Of a stretch of DNA of 64,000 bases, positions 12,061 to 23,876 are shown piece by piece. Below the pieces are notes generated by a model. It did no database searches and had not been told where the DNA came from. It saw nothing but the letters and a program-made list of their open reading frames with translations. This DNA comes from Megaleporinus macrocephalus (taxonomy: Eukaryota; Chordata; Actinopteri; Characiformes; Anostomidae). Within the stretch, counting starts at the first letter, position 1, and the number at the start of each line of letters is the position of its first letter. The stretch spans positions 2,579,668 through 2,643,667 of the forward strand of contig CM038727.1 of the NCBI GenBank assembly GCA_021613375.1, written 5' to 3'. The translations under genes and the position numbers were made by a program.

Positions 12061-13399
12061 TTCATCATGTATAGTCAGTGGAGCTGATCAAGTGGACAGT
12101 AGGTGGAGACTCAACACTCAGCAGCTCTTCAATCAGCCAACATCACTAACATCTACGAAAAGCTTTAGTGGAGTCGTTTGTTTGGGCCTTGATTTGCAAA
12201 AGTTTTGGAACCCCAGATTGTGTTTATTCTTGTTGTGGCTGATACTCAATAATAACCTCCCAGTGACCTCATACTGAGTCTGATCTCCACAACAATGTCC
12301 AAGTCCAGGACAGCTAAACTACAGTCTCGAGTGCTGGACTGGAATACTACAACACTTCCATCAGCGTTTGAGAAACACTCCACCAGCGGCGTTTGTTTTT
12401 AGGCCCCACGCTCAGCAGCGCTGCCCTGTCTCGGAGAAATGAAGTTATCCCGGGCCGACCCTCCGGCTCCAGAGCGCAGCGCGAGCTTCACCAAAGCACT
12501 TTAACGCTAACAGATTCCCGTGATCCGTCTAACAGCTCCGGCTTTTTCACAACTTCTGCTGTGCCATTAAGCAGACTAGCAACAGAACTGTAAACAGTAG
12601 AACAGACTCTGAACAAGAAGTGGCATCAGGGTGGCGTACGGCGCCGGCAGCTAACGTAAAACAGCTCTAGTGGACAAAAATCAGTTTAATATCAACAAAG
12701 CTCATGAATGAACTGACAAACACAAAAACTAATGATTTTATTCATTTCAGTAGCCAAAATGTTTAATTTCAGTTTCGTTATTTTGTTTGTTTTAGTTAAC
12801 GACAATAACCCTGGTGTGTGTGTGTAATGGTCAATGGTAGCCCCAGGTTCACTGTAAAGTGTAAGGACTCAGACTCAGGAGGTGTTATACCATCTATTTA
12901 TAAGGTTTATTTACTCAGAGCAGTGAAAAGTAAACAAAAACAGTCCAACAGAACGCTAGCGTGAGGAGTCCGGGGGGAGTGAGCAGTGGTCCTGCAGCAG
13001 GCTGAGAGGTGGTCCCTTTGGGCAGGCTGGATGGTGCACAAGGCCACTGATGTGGGTGCGCTGCCTACCTGAAACACCGCTGGGTCACAGTGCGGTCCTG
13101 GAGAGAGAGGAGAGAGAGACCAGCCAGTGAAACCAGTGGAGACCCCCAACAGTTCCCGGAAGTTCTCAGCAGACGGTAGCAGTGCTGTGGAGCTGCAGCA
13201 GCATAGACCACCTGTGATGCACTTTTAAGGGGTAAGACATTTAAATATTCAGAATGTATATTATCAGTACATCTGATTCTAATTACCATGTGTATTAAAG
13301 TATGTTAGTGGATTATCCCCCTCTAACTGTGGTAGATTTAGGGGATGTTAACACACAACAGATTAGCATACTGACTATATATATATATATATATATATA
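12061..13399. other. Non-coding spacer with repeat-like segments, unit 1
   Basis: No exon is supported. Segments include a GC-richer block at about 12390-12660 ending near a GGCGCCGGCAGCTAACG-like stretch, an A/T-rich stretch at 12690-12810 ending in a GTGTGTGTGT tract, and a block at 12840-13215 that looks like a dispersed repeat. All are shared with units 2 and 3. An AT microsatellite at about 13375-13399 precedes the Tc1 end. Confidence 0.5.
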
Positions 13400-13516
13400 C
13401 AGTCCCGTGCAAAAGTATTCAGCCCCTTTACTTTCAGTGCAGCAAACTCACTCCAGAAGTTCAGTGAGGATCTCTGAATGATCCAATGTTGACCTAAATG
13501 ACTGATGATGATAAAT
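13400..13516 (+). mobile_element. Tc1-like element, 5' fragment, unit 1
   Basis: Starts after a TA run with the terminal phrase CAGTCCCGTGCAAAAGTATT, as in fish Tc1/mariner elements. Compared with units 2 and 3 it has lost about 188 bases between two CCCTTT words. It continues after the LINE at 15708. Confidence 0.85.
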
Positions 13517-15707
13517 ATCATCATATCGGTGGTTCACTTCCGGCGGCGTGCTGAGCGGAAGCCCCTCCAGTAGCTCCGTCTTTTGTGTACTGTTTTTAGC
13601 CGTTTTAGCCGTTTTCCTTACTTTTTCTTTCTTTTACACGTGTTTATCACTAGTTTAGTGGTTATTTTTGTATGTTCTAAGGGCATGGAATCTGTTCCTG
13701 TGAGCGCTTGCAGGACTAACTTTGTTTACATGCGGGAAGAGCTGCTTGCACTGCGAACAATGAGACGCGCCGGCAAGAGACATCACATTCCGGCCGACCA
13801 CTGAAGCCCCCCTTTCTCCCCCTCCGCACACCTTTACTGCTGAGCAGGTCAGAGCTGAGCTGAGGAGACTACACACAAGGAAGGCAGCTACTGAAGTCCT
13901 GTTTGGCTGGGCTGGGGGCTCCCCTTCAGCACATCTTCAACCTGAGTCTGCGCTTGGGGAGGGTCCCCACACTGTGGAAGACATCATGCCTGGTTCCAGT
14001 ACCCAAGAAGGCACGACCCGGTGAGCTCAATGACTACAGACCGGTGGCTCTTACATCACATGTCATGAAGACCCTGGAACGACTGCTTCTACACAGCCTC
14101 AGACCCCAGGTTCAACATGCAATGGACCCCCTGCAGTTCGCCTACAGTGGGAAAGTGGGAGTGGAGGATGCCATACTGTACTTTCTCCATAGGACCCACT
14201 CTCATCTGGACAGGGGGGGCAGCGCTGTGAGAGTCATGTTCTTTGATTTTTCCAGCGCCTTCAACACCATTCAGCTCCTCCAACTAAGAGACAAGCTGCT
14301 GAGGATGCAAGTGAGTCTACATCTGGTCTCCTGGATCACTGACTACCTCACTGGCAGACCTCAGTATGTCAGACTGAAGGACTGCAAATCAGAGACTGTG
14401 GTCCGCAGCACAGGAGCACCACAGGGTACTGTACTCTCCCCATTCCTCTTCACACTCTACACCTCAGACTTCCAGTACAACTCTGAGTCGTGCCACATGC
14501 AGAAGTTCTCGGACGATACTGCCATTGTGGCCTGTGTACGGGGAGGTCAGGTGGAAGAGTACAGACATCTTGTGGACGACTGTGTTGTGGTGCCGTAGGA
14601 ACAACCTGCTTCTGAACGCCTCCAAGACCAAGGAGATGGTGGTGGACTTCCGAAGGGCCAGGCCACTCACACAGCCTGTCTCTATTGAGGGGGTTGATGT
14701 GGAGATGGTTAGGACCTACAGGTATCTCGGTCGGCACCTGGATGATAGATTGGACTGGTCAGCCAGTACCCTGTACAGAAAGGGGCAGAGCCGGCTTTAC
14801 TTTCTGAGGAAGCTGGGATCCTTTAACATCTGTAGGAAGCTCCTGCGGATGTTCTATCAGGCTGTGGTGTCCAGCTGTCTTTTCTATGCTGTGGTGAGCT
14901 GGGGAGGCAGCATGAAAAAGAGAGACGAGATACGTCTGGACAAGCTGGTCAGACGTGCGGGTCCGTGGTTGGTGTGGAGCTAGAGTCTGTGGCTACGGTA
15001 GCAGACAGGAGGACACTGCACAAACTGCTCTCCATCATGGATGATGATGGTCACCCACTGCACACCATCATCATGGAGCAAGTTCAGTGGCAGGTTCCTG
15101 TCACAGAGCTGCTCTACAGACAGACTCAGGAGATCCTTTGTCCCGAGATCAGACTCTTCAATTCCTCCCAGTGGAGCCGGAAGAGGAAGGAGGACAGATG
15201 AGGAACAAGTCCCTTAATTCACATTACAGTTTATTTTTATTTGTACTGTAATCACATTACTGTACACCTGCACTCCTCGGACACTATTGACACTTTACTG
15301 GACATCTTATGTCAGAACTCATAGATACTATTGACACCTTGCCAGACATCCTGTACATTTGCACTCCTGGACACTATTGACACTTTGCTGACATCTGTAC
15401 ATTTGAACCTAGACACTATTTGACACTTGCCTACATCCTGTACATTTGCACTCCTGGACACTATTTGACACTTTGCTGTACATCTGTACATTTGCACTCC
15501 TGGACACTATTTAACACTTTGTTGCTGTACTTCCTGTACATTTGCACTCCTGGACACTATTTAAACGCTATTTAATTTTTATATACCTTATTGTTTTTTT
15601 GTACTATGTTTGTAACTGCTGCTGGCTGCTAAATTTCCTTCGGGATCAATAAAGTATCTATCCATCTATCCATCTATCCATCTATCTATCTATCTATCTA
15701 TCTATCT
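13517..15707 (+). mobile_element. Internally deleted LINE (CR1/L2/Rex1-like) inside Tc1, unit 1
   Basis: It starts with a GC-rich 5' UTR-like stretch and a short frame (13685-13804) whose REELLALR phrase resembles the start of fish LINE polyproteins. The endonuclease and first reverse-transcriptase motifs are missing. The retained RT part (13903 to about 15200) shows LNDYRPVALTS, FFDFSSAFNTIQ, GAPQGTVLSPFLFTLYTSDF and the active-site FSDD, then a C-terminal KGQSRLYFLRKLGSF region. A two-base loss near 14581 and a one-base loss near 14961 break the frame. The 3' end is TTCCTTCGGGATCAATAAAG followed by (ATCT)n, typical of target-primed LINE ends. It is non-autonomous and dead. Confidence 0.85.
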
Positions 15708-16902
15708 AGAATCCACCTGTGTGGAATCAAGTCTCCGTATGAATGCACCTGCTCTGTGACTGTCTCAGAGTTCTGTTTAAAGCCCAGAGAGCATCATGAA
15801 GACCAAGGAACACATCAGGCAGGTCCGAGATACTCTTGTGGAGAAGTTTAAAGCCGGATTTGGATACAAAAAGATTTCCCAAGCTTTAAACATCTCAAGG
15901 AGCACTGTGCAAGCGATCATATTGAAATGGAAGGAGTATCAGACCACTGCAAATCTACCAAGACCCGGCCGTCCCTCTAAACTATCAGCTCAAACAAGGA
16001 GAAGACTGATCAGAGACGCAGCCAGGAGGCCCATGATCACTCAGAATGAACTGCAGAGATCTACAGCTGAGGTGGGAGAATCTGTCCATAGGACAACAAT
16101 CAGTCATACACTCCACAAATCTGGTAGGAAGAAAGGCATTTCTCAAAGATATCCAGAAAAAGTCTTGTTTAAAGTTTGTCACAAGCCACCTGGGAGACCC
16201 ACCAAACATGTGGAAGAAGGTGCTCTGGTCAGATGAAACCAAAATCCAACTTTTTGGCCACAATGCTAAACAACACAGCTCATCACCCTGAACACACCAT
16301 CCCCACTGTCAAACATGGTGGTGGCAGCATCATGGTTTGGGTCTGTTTTTCTTCAGCAGGAACGGGAAGATGGTTAAGATTGATGGGAAGATGGATGGAG
16401 CCAAATACAGGAGCATTCTGGAAGAAAACCTGCTGGAGTCTGTAAAAGACCTGAGACTGGGACGGAGTCTTATCTTCCAACAAGACAATGATCCAAAACA
16501 TAAAGCTAAATCTACAATGGAGTGGTTCCCAGATAAACGTATCTAGGAATTAGAATGGCCAAGTCAAAGTCCAGACCTGAATCCAATCGAGAATCTGTGG
16601 AAAGATCTGAAAACTGCTGTTCACAAACTTCATCCAACCTCACTGAGCTCCAGCTGTTTTGTAAGGAAGAATGGACAAAAGTCTTAGTGTCTTGATGCAA
16701 AACTGATAGAGACATACCCCAAACTACCTGCAGCTGTAATCACACCAAAAGGTGGTGCTACAAAGTATTAATGCCCCACTTTTCAGTTTTTTATTTCTAA
16801 AAAAAGTTTAAAATATCCAATAAATTTCTTTCCACTTCACGATTGTGTCCCACTTGTTGTTGATTCTTCACAAAAAATTACAATTTCATATCTATATGTT
16901 TA
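15708..16902 (+). mobile_element. Tc1-like transposase relic, 3' fragment, unit 1
   Basis: The transposase begins at 15796 (MKTKEHIRQVRDTLVEKF). Its paired helix-turn-helix region includes GYKKISQALNISRSTVQAII and the linker RPGRPSKLS. DDE-domain landmarks remain in shifting frames: [26 protein letters not shown] and [13 protein letters not shown]. Internal deletions and frameshifts split it into three pieces. The 3' terminal inverted repeat is cut off at an AT tract. Inactive. Confidence 0.9.
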
Positions 16903-17128
16903 TGTATATATATATATATAAACGAAAAGTAAATGACATCTGATCACCTGAATATTGGTCTGAATATATTGAAGGGGAAACTGCATTGTGAGGTAACGCT
17001 GATCATTTGGGTAAAAAGGTGTCTTGTGAATTTTAACTCACCCAGCGTTGATACCCAGGTAGCTGATACCACTGTGTGTCTAATCCTTTCTTCTGTTTTT
17101 ATTTCCATCTCTTACTTTATTTTTCCAG

Positions 17129-17217
17129 AACCACATGGAGATTCTATGGAACGTAAAACCCCTGAAATGAGACGACACCCTGACGCTGTATCTCAGCTCC
17201 CTGTTCCTTATTTTTAG
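17129..17217 (+). other. Possible terminal exon, unit 1
   Basis: A strong polypyrimidine tract and TTTTTCCAG precede a 29-codon open stretch (EPHGDSMERKTPEMRRHP onward) ending in TAG. Taking one G from an upstream exon gives a phase-1 start, the same phase as every intron of the main gene. Units 2 and 3 keep it open, and unit 3 has AATAAA overlapping the stop. It could be the last exon of a second gene or an alternative 3' exon. No partner exon is proven. Confidence 0.25.
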
Positions 17218-17542
17218 TAAACCAAACATGAAGCTACCCAGTTGTGTTGTTTTTTATGGTAAAAGGTGTGAATCTAGTGTTTGAATATGATTAACTCACA
17301 TATTTCTGGTTGTTGTAATGTTTCTTGACTGTAAGATTACTCCTGCAACAGTTTTGCTCTCCTCTCCCTCTCACTGAGAAAACTGTACCTCCTAACTCCT
17401 TTTTCAGAGTGATGTGAACTCCCCCATACAGCACAGCAAACCACGCTGGAGACTATATGCAAGGATAACATGTAGGAAAGGGCACAAATTTATGTTTGAG
17501 TTTATTAAATATTCATTTAGTCGCGGCAGTAAATACTGTATA

Positions 17543-17593
<51 letters not shown>

Positions 17594-17840
17594 TATATAT
17601 ATATATAATAATATATATATATAAGAATGTATACAACTGTAATAAGGTAAACACCCTGAAACTACTTGTAATGTCCCTGTGTAAGAACATGGTTTATATA
17701 AACTGAGGGTCTAACAGAAGCCCTGGGGGGCAACAAGCAAAAAAACAGATTGGAAGTGTGTTGCTGAGCTGCTCTTTATTCATTTTTCTTTGTCAGATGT
17801 CATTAGAACAGATGTACATAATCATATATATACATATTAT
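17218..17840. other. Gene-free stretch with AT microsatellite, unit 1
   Basis: No gene is seen. (TA)n with interruptions occupies about 17540-17623. The rest, from about 17624, is the conserved 5' flank also present at 770-970. Confidence 0.6.
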
Positions 17841-20016
17841 GGCAAGCCGTTTAGGAAATAATTATATATATACAATGACTGGAAACTGAATATATGGAAT
17901 GAAACTTGAGAATATAGAATGAAATTTGAGAATATAGAATGAACGTCTGAATATATGGAATGAAAGTTGAGAATATAGAATGAAATTTGAGAATATAGAA
18001 TGAACGTCTGAATATATGGAATGAAAGTTGAGAATATAGAATGAAATTTGAGAATATAGAATGAACGTCTGAATATATGGAATGAAACTTGAGAATATAG
18101 AATGAATGTCTGAATATATGGAATGAAACTTGAGAATATAGAATGAAATTTGAGAATATAGAATGAACGTCTGAATATATGGAATGAAAGTTGAGAATAT
18201 ATAATGAAATTTGAGAATATAGAATGAACGTCTGAATATATGGAATGAAAGTTGAGAATATATAATGAAATTTGAGAATATAGAATGAACTTCTGAATAT
18301 ATGGAATGAAAGTTGAGAATATAGAATGAAACCTGACGTCATCACGGCGCCTGCGCCAATTGTGTTTTCGATTATTCCTTACAAATGGAGTCAGTGCGTG
18401 ACTATGAGTGAGCATGAAATCTAGTAAATAAAGAGGAGATAATTAAAACCCTGGCGAATTCATGTACGAGCCAAAACAATATTGGGGACCGTATTCAATA
18501 CCGTTCCACAGATGAAGAAATGTATTCTCTGTTTCGCCGTGGACTGCCGAACACAGTGAATACAGGCCAGGCCATTCCCGTTCGTCAGGCAAACGTACAC
18601 ACAGAAATAAACATGCCTTCCACCTCACAGGAGCACCCCACAACCATGCACCATATAGGTTTTAACATATGGTTTATTTATGGCACATGTGTATATGTGT
18701 TAGACTTAGTTTAGTTATGTTTAAGAGGCTTTCTTATTTTTTAGTATCTGCACTGAAAGTGCGAGCTGCTACCGTAAAACTCAATTTAGACGCGCACTCG
18801 AACCTTTCGTGCAGACCGAGCTTTTTCCAAGTGCAGATGGCGTAACTGCGGTCTGTCATGGGCCCTTTCAGGTGAACGGGCGAAGGTTGTAGGTGTGGAT
18901 GGTTGTGGGGTGCTCCTGTGAGGTGGAAGGCATGTTTCTTTCTGTGTGCACGTTTGCCTGGCGAACGGGAAATGCCTGGCTTGTCAGGTTCACTGTATTC
19001 GGCCGTCCAGGGTGAAACAGTTAATAAATATCTTCATCTGTTGAACGACACTGAATACGGTCACCAGTATTATTTGGGCTCGTGAATGCATTCACCAGGG
19101 TGTTAATCTCCTCATTATGTAGCTACTTCAAGCTCACTCATAGTTACGCTCTGCCTCCATCTGTACGGAATAATAACAGACATTGAAAACGCAATTGGCG
19201 CAAGCGACGTGATGACGTCAGGTTTCATTCCATATCCTCAAGTTTCATTCCATATTCTCAAGTTTCAATCCATATTCTCAAGTTTCAATCCATATTCTCA
19301 AGTTTCAATCCATATTCTCAAGTTTCATTCTATATTCTCAAGTTTCATTCCATATATTCAGACTTTCATTCCATATTCTCAAGTTTCAATCTATATTCTG
19401 AAGTTTCATTCCATATTCTCAAGTTTAAATCCATATCCTCAAGTTTCATTCCATATTCTCAAGTTTCATTCCATATTCTCAAGTTTCATTCCATATATTC
19501 AGACTTTCATTCCATATATTCAGACTTTCATTCATATTCTCAGTTTCAATCTATATTCTCAAGTTTCATTCCATATATTCAGACTTTCATTCCATATATT
19601 CAGACTTTCATTCCATATATTCAGACTTTCATTCCATATTCTCAAGTTTGAATCTATATTCTCAAGTTTCATTCCATATATTCAGACTTTCAATCTATAT
19701 TCTCAAGTTTCATTCCATATATTCAGACTTTCATTCCATATTCTCAAGTTTCATTCCATGTATTCAGACTTTCATTCCATATATTCAGACTTTCAATATT
19801 CCCAAGTTTCATTCCATATATTCAGACTTTCATTCCATATATTCAGACTTTCAATCCATATTCTCAAGTTTCATTCCATATATTCATACTTTCAATCCAT
19901 ATTCTCAAGTTTCATTCCATATATTCATACTTTCAATCCATATTCTCAAGTTTCATTCCATATATTCAGAGTTTTCAGTCATTCTATATATATAATTATT
20001 TCCTAAATGGCTTGCC
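17841..20016. mobile_element. Foldback (long inverted-repeat) element, unit 1/2 boundary
   Basis: Ends are GGCAAGCCGTTTAGGAAATA on the left and the near-exact reverse complement on the right (CTAAATGGCTTGCC). Each arm is about 900 bases. The outer part of each arm is a tandem array (left about 17880-18330 with GAATATATGGAATGAAA and TGAGAATATAGAATGAAA; right about 19221-19975 with the complement). The inner part is unique and inverted. The middle (about 18655-18890) is single-copy. Each arm has a CRE next to a GC-rich motif (18334-18341 and 19213-19220). There is no transposase frame. The flanks ATTAT/ATAAT may be part of the inverted repeat or target duplication. Superfamily unknown. Confidence 0.8.
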
Positions 20017-20045
20017 ATAATTATATTATATATATATAAAATATA

Positions 20046-20102
<57 letters not shown>

Positions 20103-20130
20103 TATATTATATATATATTATATATATAAA
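20017..20130. repeat. (TA)n-rich microsatellite
   Basis: Imperfect AT/TATA tract directly after the foldback element. The same tract follows the element at 41930 and 56205. Confidence 0.9.
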
Positions 20131-20364
20131 ACTGACTATCAAAGCCACAAGTGAAGCTACACGATTCTTCTGAGTTTATATGGATGTTGATGGTAAAATG
20201 TGGAAGATCTGAAAATACTAGGTTTTCTTTGGGGACTATTTTAACCTCACAGCGTCCTGCATGTATCCCTCCACCATGAATGGAGTTTAAGACTGAGATC
20301 TTCTCTAAACTATCAGAAACAGCGTCTCAGAATCAGTGTATTTATAACATCTACTGTAATAACT

Positions 20365-20782
20365 TTCTGTGAGGAGCTTTTAGAGGTGGATGTCTGGTTC
20401 CATTCACCACCACTGTGAACAGATCTGACACCAAACCACTCTGAGCGAATCTCTTTACATCCTGATCATTAAAGAACAGGGTAGTAAAGTATACAGTGCT
20501 CCTATAGGGTCAGTGGAGCTGATATAATGGACAGTGAGTGGAGATATAAGGAGGTGTACCTAATAAAGTGTCAGGTTGGTGTACATGGATGGATACTGAT
20601 CCTGAACACATTGAACTGAAACTGCTGGATGAAGGAATTCTATGGCTCCGTTAATGTTTCTCATAGAGTCTCTATGGATGGTGTTCTGTGAGGAGATGAG
20701 ATGAAGCTACAGCAGGTTGTCCGTCTGATTCACATGAACTGCTCAAATCTGAGAAGTGAGGAGTAAACACAGCAGAGTCACT
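20365..20782. repeat. 418-bp insertion upstream of copy 2
   Basis: Present at the same place upstream of copies 2, 3 and 4 and missing upstream of copy 1, where TAATAACT runs straight into ACGATTC near 1235. The ends share ACT. It contains the dispersed-repeat words CCTGATCATTAAAGAACAG and GTACCTAATAAAGTGTCAGG. No gene is seen. Confidence 0.65.
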
Positions 20783-20889
20783 ACGATTCACTACATGAAG
20801 CCCATTAACTGTAGCCTCACATTCATTTACAAACAGAGACCTCCACAGAGTGTCCAACATTCCGCTGTGATGTCACTATAGAGGCCCTC

Positions 20890-20897
20890 TGACGTCA
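20890..20897. promoter_or_regulatory. CRE, copy 2
   Basis: TGACGTCA, 82 bases before the copy 2 start codon position, in the same sequence context as copy 1. Confidence 0.6.
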
Positions 20898-21920
20898 TAA
20901 AGGTGAGATGTACGAAGTTCCGCGCGTCTCAGCGTCAGATCAGTCTGTGCGGAATCGTCGAAGGAGAGAGAAGCAAAAATGAGTTGGAGAAAGTACTGGT
21001 GTTGTAGGAGGAGATAGAGAGAGCGAGAGAGACGAGGAGCACAGAAAGGAAGAAGGAGACCAAGCTAAGAAGAAAGAGAGAAGAAAGAGGAGGAGGAGAG
21101 AGAGAGAGAGGAGTTTCCAGAGGAAAGAGGAGGAGAGGGAGACTCCTCTAGAGGAGAAAGTGACTGTGCTGATGGAGGAAGCCGAGCCAGAGCCGGTGGA
21201 CATCAGCACAGAGACTGAGCAGCTTCTGAGTGAGTAGATGAGTCGACATCACTATAATTAACAGTAGTTACTGAACAAGTCAGTGATTCTCAGTACATAC
21301 TGAATAAATCAGAGTACAGCGCTGGATACACTTTACTTTAGTGTAGGGGTGGGACCAATTTTAAGCACTCTGGTGGTTGGCCAATCAGAACAAAGTGGTT
21401 GAACTGACAAATAAAAGCACACTGGGCTCAGTGGGAGGCGGGGCTTAAAGAAACAGGAGCTCTAACAGAGTGTGAGGGTTAAGTTTAGGGTTAATGTTAA
21501 TGTTAGGTAGTGTTAAGTTTATTCATTAATATTATTTATTGTTTAATAAAAACAGTTATTGAACTGAATATAAACTCTAATCTGTCTAAATGATTCAATT
21601 CTAAATTAAATAGGCGTCAATATCGAGACTCCTGAGCTGCTCGAGTCTAAAGATGCTGGACCACCCTCCAGCACCCTCTGGGTGAGTAGGAGAAACTGTT
21701 ATCATGATGAACATCATTGTATCTCTACATTAACAGAACAAATGCTGATATTATTCATTCTGATATGAATATTAAAGCAGGAGAACAGAGAGCTCCTGAA
21801 ACCAGTGAGCTCCTGGACATCCTGCAGAGGGACGTTGCTGGAGGAGAAGTGGTCCACCAGCATCTGGGTAAGTAGAAGAATCAAACGTTGGATATTGTAA
21901 TAATGACCCAGCTGGACAGA

Positions 21921-22188
21921 TGTTAATGTTAATGTTCATTTTAATGTTAATTTTAATGTTAGGTAAGGTTGAGTTTAGAGTTAATGTTAATGTTAGGTAG
22001 GGTTACGTGTAGGGTGAATGTTAATGTTAGGTAGGGTTAAGTGTAGGGTTAATGTTAGGTAGGGTTAGGTTTAGGGTTAATGTTAATGTTAGGTAGGGTT
22101 AAGTGTAGGGTTAATGTTAATGTTAGGTAGGGTTAGGTTTAGGGTTAATCTTAATGTTAGGTAGGGTTAAGTGTAGGGTGAATGTTAC
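21921..22188. repeat. Intronic G-rich minisatellite, copy 2
   Basis: Same 30-base family as at 2380-2776, shortest of the four (about 270 bases). Confidence 0.85.
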
Positions 22189-23501
22189 TCTGTGTTAGTT
22201 GTGGTGTATGTATTTTATTTATTAATATTATTTAATGTTTAATAAAAACAGGAATTGAACTGAATATAAACTCTAATCTGTCTAAATGATTCAATTCTAA
22301 ATTAAATAGGCGTCAATACCGAGACTCCTGACCTGCTGGAGTCAGAAGATGCTGGACCACCCTCCAGCACCCCTCTGGGTGAGTAGGAGAAACTGTTATC
22401 ATGATGAACATCATTGTATCTCTACATTAACAGAACAAATGCTGATATTATTCATTCTGATATGAATATTAAAGCAGGAGAACAGAGAGCTCCTGAAACC
22501 AGTGAGCTCCTGGACATCCTGCAGAGGGACGTTGCTGGAGAAGAAGTGGTCCACCAGCATCTGGGTAAGTAGAAGAATCAAACGTTGGATATTGTGATAA
22601 TGACCCAGCTGGACAGATGTTGATATTTATTGATGTTTAAACAGATACCCAGACCGTCGAGCACACTGAGGAGGAGACCAGAGAAGAAACGCTGCTGGAG
22701 GAACCTCCAACCTCCAGCACATCTCTGGGTGAGCAGAACAAACTATTAGCATCATGTAAACTCTGAACTGTACAGCATTGGAGAACATTACCAGAACAAA
22801 CCGGCTGCTGTTGGTCCACACCAGCACTGATTTAATAAATAAACAAGTTAATGAAGAACACCTGAACTCCACCGGCACTAGTCAAGATTTGATGATGTCA
22901 TCATTTTCTGACTTGACAAGGACCATCAGAACTGACCATAACGTTACTGAACATCTGCTGATCTTCTTAGAATCTGACTCAGGAGCTCCGGTCGTGGATG
23001 AGGTTGAGGACACCGGGGTAGAGACCCCTAAGACCCCGGTGTCCTCCCAGATAGACTCCACTGTCCAGTCCTTCGGTAAGTAACGCAAATGACCTGTGAA
23101 AATAAATCATGTATGAAAATAACACAGCTGGACGACTGACAGTGTTTATTAATGTGAAAGACGACGACAGGATGATGACCATTGTGAGGGTCATCTCTGC
23201 AGCAGAGACGTTCAGATACCTCCAGGAGAACTTGGAGGTATCTGAACTGGACAACCTCGAGTTCCCTCCGGGTGAGTAAAAGAAGGACTACAAAAACATG
23301 AATATCTTAATATCTCTCAACATCTCACTCTCACTAAATATCTTCTACATACATCAGCAAACAACACCATCGCCCGAATCGAGGCCGCCTGCGAGGTTGT
23401 CTACGTCCTGCTGCAGAGACTCGCAGCCTCACCTGACCAGCACCTGAGTGAGTAAAGCACAGAAACACTAAATATTAAAGATGATACTAAAGACTTCACA
23501 G

Positions 23502-23876
23502 CCAACATGTCCATATGGGGCCCGTATGGTTCTTATCTGGCCTGTATGGGTTTCACGTGAGCTTGTAGGGGATTCATGATTGGTGATACATGGAGCCCTG
23601 CTGGGTTATAACTTTTTGCCCCGTTTGGGTTACAGTTGTGACCCCACTAAGGCTACTCTTGGGGGCCCACAATTATGGATTGGTTGATTGTTCACTTGGG
23701 CCCATCTTGCAGTCCAGATCAGCTCGAGTTATTGGTCCACATTAACAAACACACACAGGGCCCATATGATGGCAATGAACAAATCTCTGTGGGCCCCAAC
23801 CAGGTTTCCCCAAAGGGACCCAATCGGCTTCCCATTTTTGTCCAATGTGTGGTCCACATGGACAAGCTGGTTGGAT
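23502..23876. repeat. GGGCCC-rich insert in intron 9, copy 2
   Basis: Homologue of 4118-4500, with the same borders. Confidence 0.6.

Noticed and set aside
15312..15497. Antisense 61-codon frame after the LINE RT
   Set aside because: It lies on tandem CTGTACATTTGCACTCCTGG units in the LINE 3' UTR, with no other support.
17837..18415. Long frames of repeated FHSIFS/PYIQTF peptides, also at 19209-20006, 39892-40470, 41263-41919, 53755-54597 and 55391-56194
   Set aside because: They arise from the short subrepeats of the foldback arms. Two frames of the same strand are open at once and both arms give the same peptides, so they are compositional.
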